DNA from: Prevotella sp.
GTDB taxonomy: Bacteria; Bacteroidota; Bacteroidia; Bacteroidales; Bacteroidaceae
DNA length: 44,399 bases
Assembly: GCA_017478085.1 (NCBI GenBank)
Contig: JAFVEE010000166.1
Location: 1-44,399, forward strand
Direction of reading: 5' to 3'
A program made the translations under genes and the position numbers. This document shows positions 42,596 to 44,399 of the stretch, one piece after another; position 1 is the stretch's first letter; each line of letters opens with the position of its first letter. Under the pieces are notes generated by a model that was given only the letters and a program-made list of their open reading frames with translations, was not told the origin of the DNA and made no database searches.

Positions 42596-42613
42596 CCCGG
42601 CGCGCGTGCCGGG
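42596..42613. promoter_or_regulatory. GC-rich hairpin in the susC leader
   Basis: CCCGGC (42596-42601) pairs with GCCGGG (42608-42613) around a GCGCGT loop, halfway between the promoter and the susC start codon. It stands out in an otherwise AT-rich leader and could modulate translation or mRNA stability. No known riboswitch fold is recognised. Confidence 0.45.
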
Positions 42614-42695
42614 GGCGTTTTGCTGCCATTTTGCAAACTTTTTGTCGCTTTTTGGCTATGGGTTGTAAGCCAATCGGCCTTTTTCGTTTCAAATT

Positions 42696-42704
42696 GCAAA
42701 GATA
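42696..42704 (-). promoter_or_regulatory. susC promoter (-7 element)
   Basis: TATCTTTGC on the minus strand (42704 to 42696). The transcript should begin near 42690, giving a leader of about 150 nt, which is long for this window. Confidence 0.65.
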
Positions 42705-42801
42705 GACAATAGTTTTGTAAAAAGCAAATAAAATTAAGAAAAAGTTACATTTCGCCCCTCTTTTTTTGCAATCGTCAAGGTTTTATAGCTAAAAAAGTGT
42801 T

Positions 42802-42907
42802 ACAACGGGGCCTCCGTTGTGGCATAACGGAGCCTCGGTTGCTGTGTAACGGAGCCTCCGTTGCAAACGAATGGAGGCCCCGTTGTCAGCTAACGGAGCC
42901 TCCATTG
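42802..42907. repeat. Phased palindrome array C (5 units, 22-bp period)
   Basis: Five palindromes with centres at 42811, 42833, 42855, 42877 and 42899, all exactly 22 bp apart. Central pentamers are GGCCT, AGCCT, AGCCT, AGGCC and AGCCT. Arms: ACAACGG/CCGTTGT (perfect 7 bp), AACGG/CGGTT (one mismatch), AACGG/CCGTT (perfect), AATGG/CCGTT (one G-T pair) and AACGG/CCATT (one mismatch). The 6-bp gaps between units are unrelated in sequence. The array lies between the stop of the 54-residue peptide gene and the susC promoter, both on the minus strand. No gene is present in 42705-42937. Confidence 0.92.
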
Positions 42908-42937
42908 TGAGAGAGCTGTTTCTATGGGTGTTTCGGA

Positions 42938-43102
42938 CTATTCGTCGTCGTCCCAACCGCCACGGCGGCCACGCGATTCCATCTCGGCGCCTTTGCTAAA
43001 TGTCTGAGCATTATTGGTGTTCTCGTCGAACGAACCTGCCAGAATGTTTTCCGTATGGAGCTTGATGGTCTGGCATACGGGGGTTGCATATTGTCTTTTC
43101 AT
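42938..43102 (-). CDS. 54-residue orphan peptide, secreted-precursor-like
   Basis: A 54-codon frame starting at the ATG at 43102, preceded by AAGGAG 9-14 bp upstream. The peptide begins MKRQYATPVCQTIKLHTENI, contains LAGSFDENTNN and ends in an Arg/Gly then acidic tail (SRGRRGGWDDDE). Short proteins of this layout (a K-rich start, a P-x-x-x-x-I/V-K/E-L core, a central LAGS and a disordered end) occur next to large secreted proteins in Prevotella and Bacteroides. Their role is unknown. It follows the large secreted-protein gene by 40 nt on the same strand and may be cotranscribed. A Gly/Ser-type leader cleaved after LAGS is possible but unproven. Confidence 0.65.
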   Translation of the reverse strand: MKRQYATPVCQTIKLHTENILAGSFDENTNNAQTFSKGAEMESRGRRGGWDDDE

Positions 43103-43142
43103 ATCTTTTTCTCCTTATATAATATAATAATGTGTGGGTTGC

Positions 43143-44399
43143 TTATTTCACGAAATATTTCCTACCATCGATAATGTAGAGACCCTTGCGGGTGGGGGCG
43201 CTGACCCGCTGACCGCTGAGGTTGTACATGCCAGTGGCCTTGCCACGGGCAGCGGCCTGGGTGCTCAGCTCGGTAATGCCCAAGGTGCTTTCCTCGTCGA
43301 ACGAGGCCACGAGGCGGGCGCTGGTCAGCGGCTTGTCGCTGACGATGTAGGCGCGGAAGGGGCTTATGAAGGCTCCCTCGGTACTCACCTTTGAGAAGGC
43401 GCCTGTGGTGCTGTAGCCGTAGTAGGTGGTACCGTCAGCTACAGATTTCAGTTCCTGGCGCGTCATCGTGCCCGTGAAGGTGAGGTCATCGGTGGTTACG
43501 CTAATCAGCTTAGTGGGGTGCACGGTCTTATTGGTCAGTCCTTCGAAGGGCTGTGCCTTCGCGGCAACGAACACGTAGGGCGTGTAGGCCTGCGGGGCTT
43601 TCTCTATGGCGAAGTGTATGTTGCCCGTCTCGGCGTTGTAGCTGCCAATGCGGTAGTAGGTGCCTGTTGTGGCAGCCTCGCCCTCGGTGAGCGAGAAGGG
43701 CAGGCAGATGGTGCTCTTCTGGCCTGGGGTGAAGGTGCGGCTGTAAGAGGCGTTGCTGGCTGTGAAAGCCTCGCCCGTGTTGCCAAAGTCGTAGGCGCCA
43801 TCGGTCAGCACCAGACTGCGGCATACCCCGTTGGCAATCACGTTGTAGCTCAACTTGGCGGCATCCTGATCGCTGTTGGCCAGAATCAGGGCGTTGGGGT
43901 TGGCACCACGCTCAAAGAAGCTGAAACCCGTCTGCTGGGTGGCATCGTAGTAGGTATGGGTCGTGGCGGCAGTGGCCTTGGTGGCTTTGTTCGTTGTCAC
44001 GCTCAGGGCGCCCAGCTGCCACTCTGCAGCGGTGGCGCTGACGGTTACTTCTACTTTCTTGGCCTCGCCGAGTGTGAAGCTCACTTCGGCCTTCTGCCAG
44101 CCGTTGTTGGTGCCCTTCTTGAACCGCTCTACGGTGCCGTTGGTGGCCACGGTCGATTCGGCTCCGTCTGTCATGCCGGTCAGTGCGGCATTGTCGGTCT
44201 GGCTTTCGGAACTCAGTGTGGCCGTGGCGCCAGTCGTACCGCGCACAATGGCCTGCACGGTGTAGGTGCCTGGCTGCAGGTTGAGGGTCTTGGTGAAGGT
44301 GTTATTGCTGGTCATTCCGGCCACCTTCTCCTGCTTGCCGTTCCAGTTGGTGGCGGTCACGGCGTTCTCCGCCACAACGCTGGTCTCCTCGCTGGGGGC
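43143..44399 (-). CDS. Large secreted protein, C-terminal part (runs off the window)
   Basis: The frame is open to the right edge, so at least 418 residues are the C-terminal part of a longer protein. A carbohydrate-binding-like beta-sandwich is seen at the left of the protein (LNLQPGTYTVQAIVRGTTG, then WQKAEVSFTLGEAKKVEVTVS). Beta-rich segments follow (TFTPGQKSTICLPFSLTEGEA). The end is a Prevotella-type sorting tail (GMYNLSGQRVSAP, then KGLYIIDGRKYFVK), related in pattern to type IX secretion C-terminal domains. The catalytic domain, if any, lies outside the window. An internal GTG at 44375 should not be taken as its start. Confidence 0.8.
   Translation of the reverse strand, partial: APSEETSVVAENAVTATNWNGKQEKVAGMTSNNTFTKTLNLQPGTYTVQAIVRGTTGATATLSSESQTDNAALTGMTDGAESTVATNGTVERFKKGTNNGWQKAEVSFTLGEAKKVEVTVSATAAEWQLGALSVTTNKATKATAATTHTYYDATQQTGFSFFERGANPNALILANSDQDAAKLSYNVIANGVCRSLVLTDGAYDFGNTGEAFTASNASYSRTFTPGQKSTICLPFSLTEGEAATTGTYYRIGSYNAETGNIHFAIEKAPQAYTPYVFVAAKAQPFEGLTNKTVHPTKLISVTTDDLTFTGTMTRQELKSVADGTTYYGYSTTGAFSKVSTEGAFISPFRAYIVSDKPLTSARLVASFDEESTLGITELSTQAAARGKATGMYNLSGQRVSAPTRKGLYIIDGRKYFVK

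Noticed and set aside
42538-42699. 54-residue N-terminal extension of SusC
   Set aside because: It lies between the promoter and a good signal peptide start, and part would precede the predicted transcript start.

Overview
The window comes from a member of the Bacteroidales, most likely Prevotellaceae. The evidence is a SusC/SusD pair, lipoproteins with Bacteroidetes-type lipoboxes, and at least a dozen copies of the Bacteroidetes -7 promoter element (TAnnTTTGY) at the right distance from genes. A Prevotella-style C-terminal sorting tail on the last protein and a moderately high GC content fit as well. The genus is inferred, not proven.

Layout. 1-133 is the 3' end (domains V and VI) of a group II intron lying just upstream of a HAD phosphatase gene. 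1184-6264 is metG followed by a membrane protein (DUF6057 type) and a CxxCH-containing beta-propeller lipoprotein. 6206-8506 (minus) is a cytidylyltransferase / PP-loop / LicD operon for surface-glycan decoration, divergent from a Wzx-type flippase (8587-10026). priA follows, then two glycosyltransferases separated by an AAA ATPase fused to a PD-(D/E)XK nuclease. 16157-20421 (minus) is a TPR lipoprotein / thioredoxin-like / comM operon. 20585-29091 holds two GH43-type enzymes flanking a purL-chrA-chrA operon, a candidate small RNA and an OmpA lipoprotein. 29124-32619 is a second, paralogous copy of the DUF6057 + CxxCH beta-propeller pair. Then come a phosphopantetheinyl transferase, an unrecognised helical protein, a TadA-like deaminase and an Rpn-type nuclease. 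35759-42537 (minus) is a susC-susD-lipoprotein operon. A 54-residue orphan peptide gene and the C-terminal part of a large secreted protein end the window.

The most striking non-genic signal is a family of three intergenic arrays (10028-10132, 26725-26809, 42802-42907). Each is made of 4-5 short palindromes whose centres are spaced exactly 22 bp apart. All 14 central pentamers fit RGSCY, while the arms differ between arrays and mostly stay self-complementary (GGTATAA/TTATACC, CAGTACG/CGTACTG, ACAACGG/CCGTTGT). That pattern suggests selection on hairpin/palindrome structure and on phase rather than on a fixed sequence. I know of no described element that matches it.

A second repeat family has a palindromic head CCCCTCCCTTGGGGAGGGG and a G-rich tail. 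It occurs as two inverted, REPIN-like pairs (22714-22860 and 29066-29264). In both pairs the repeats supply coding sequence to the ends of the neighbouring genes (PurL C-terminus, ChrA N-terminus, GH43 C-terminus, DUF6057 N-terminus).

Among genes, the duplicated DUF6057 + haem-motif beta-propeller module is the best candidate for an uncharacterised envelope system. All conclusions come from reading the sequence; no database search was run.
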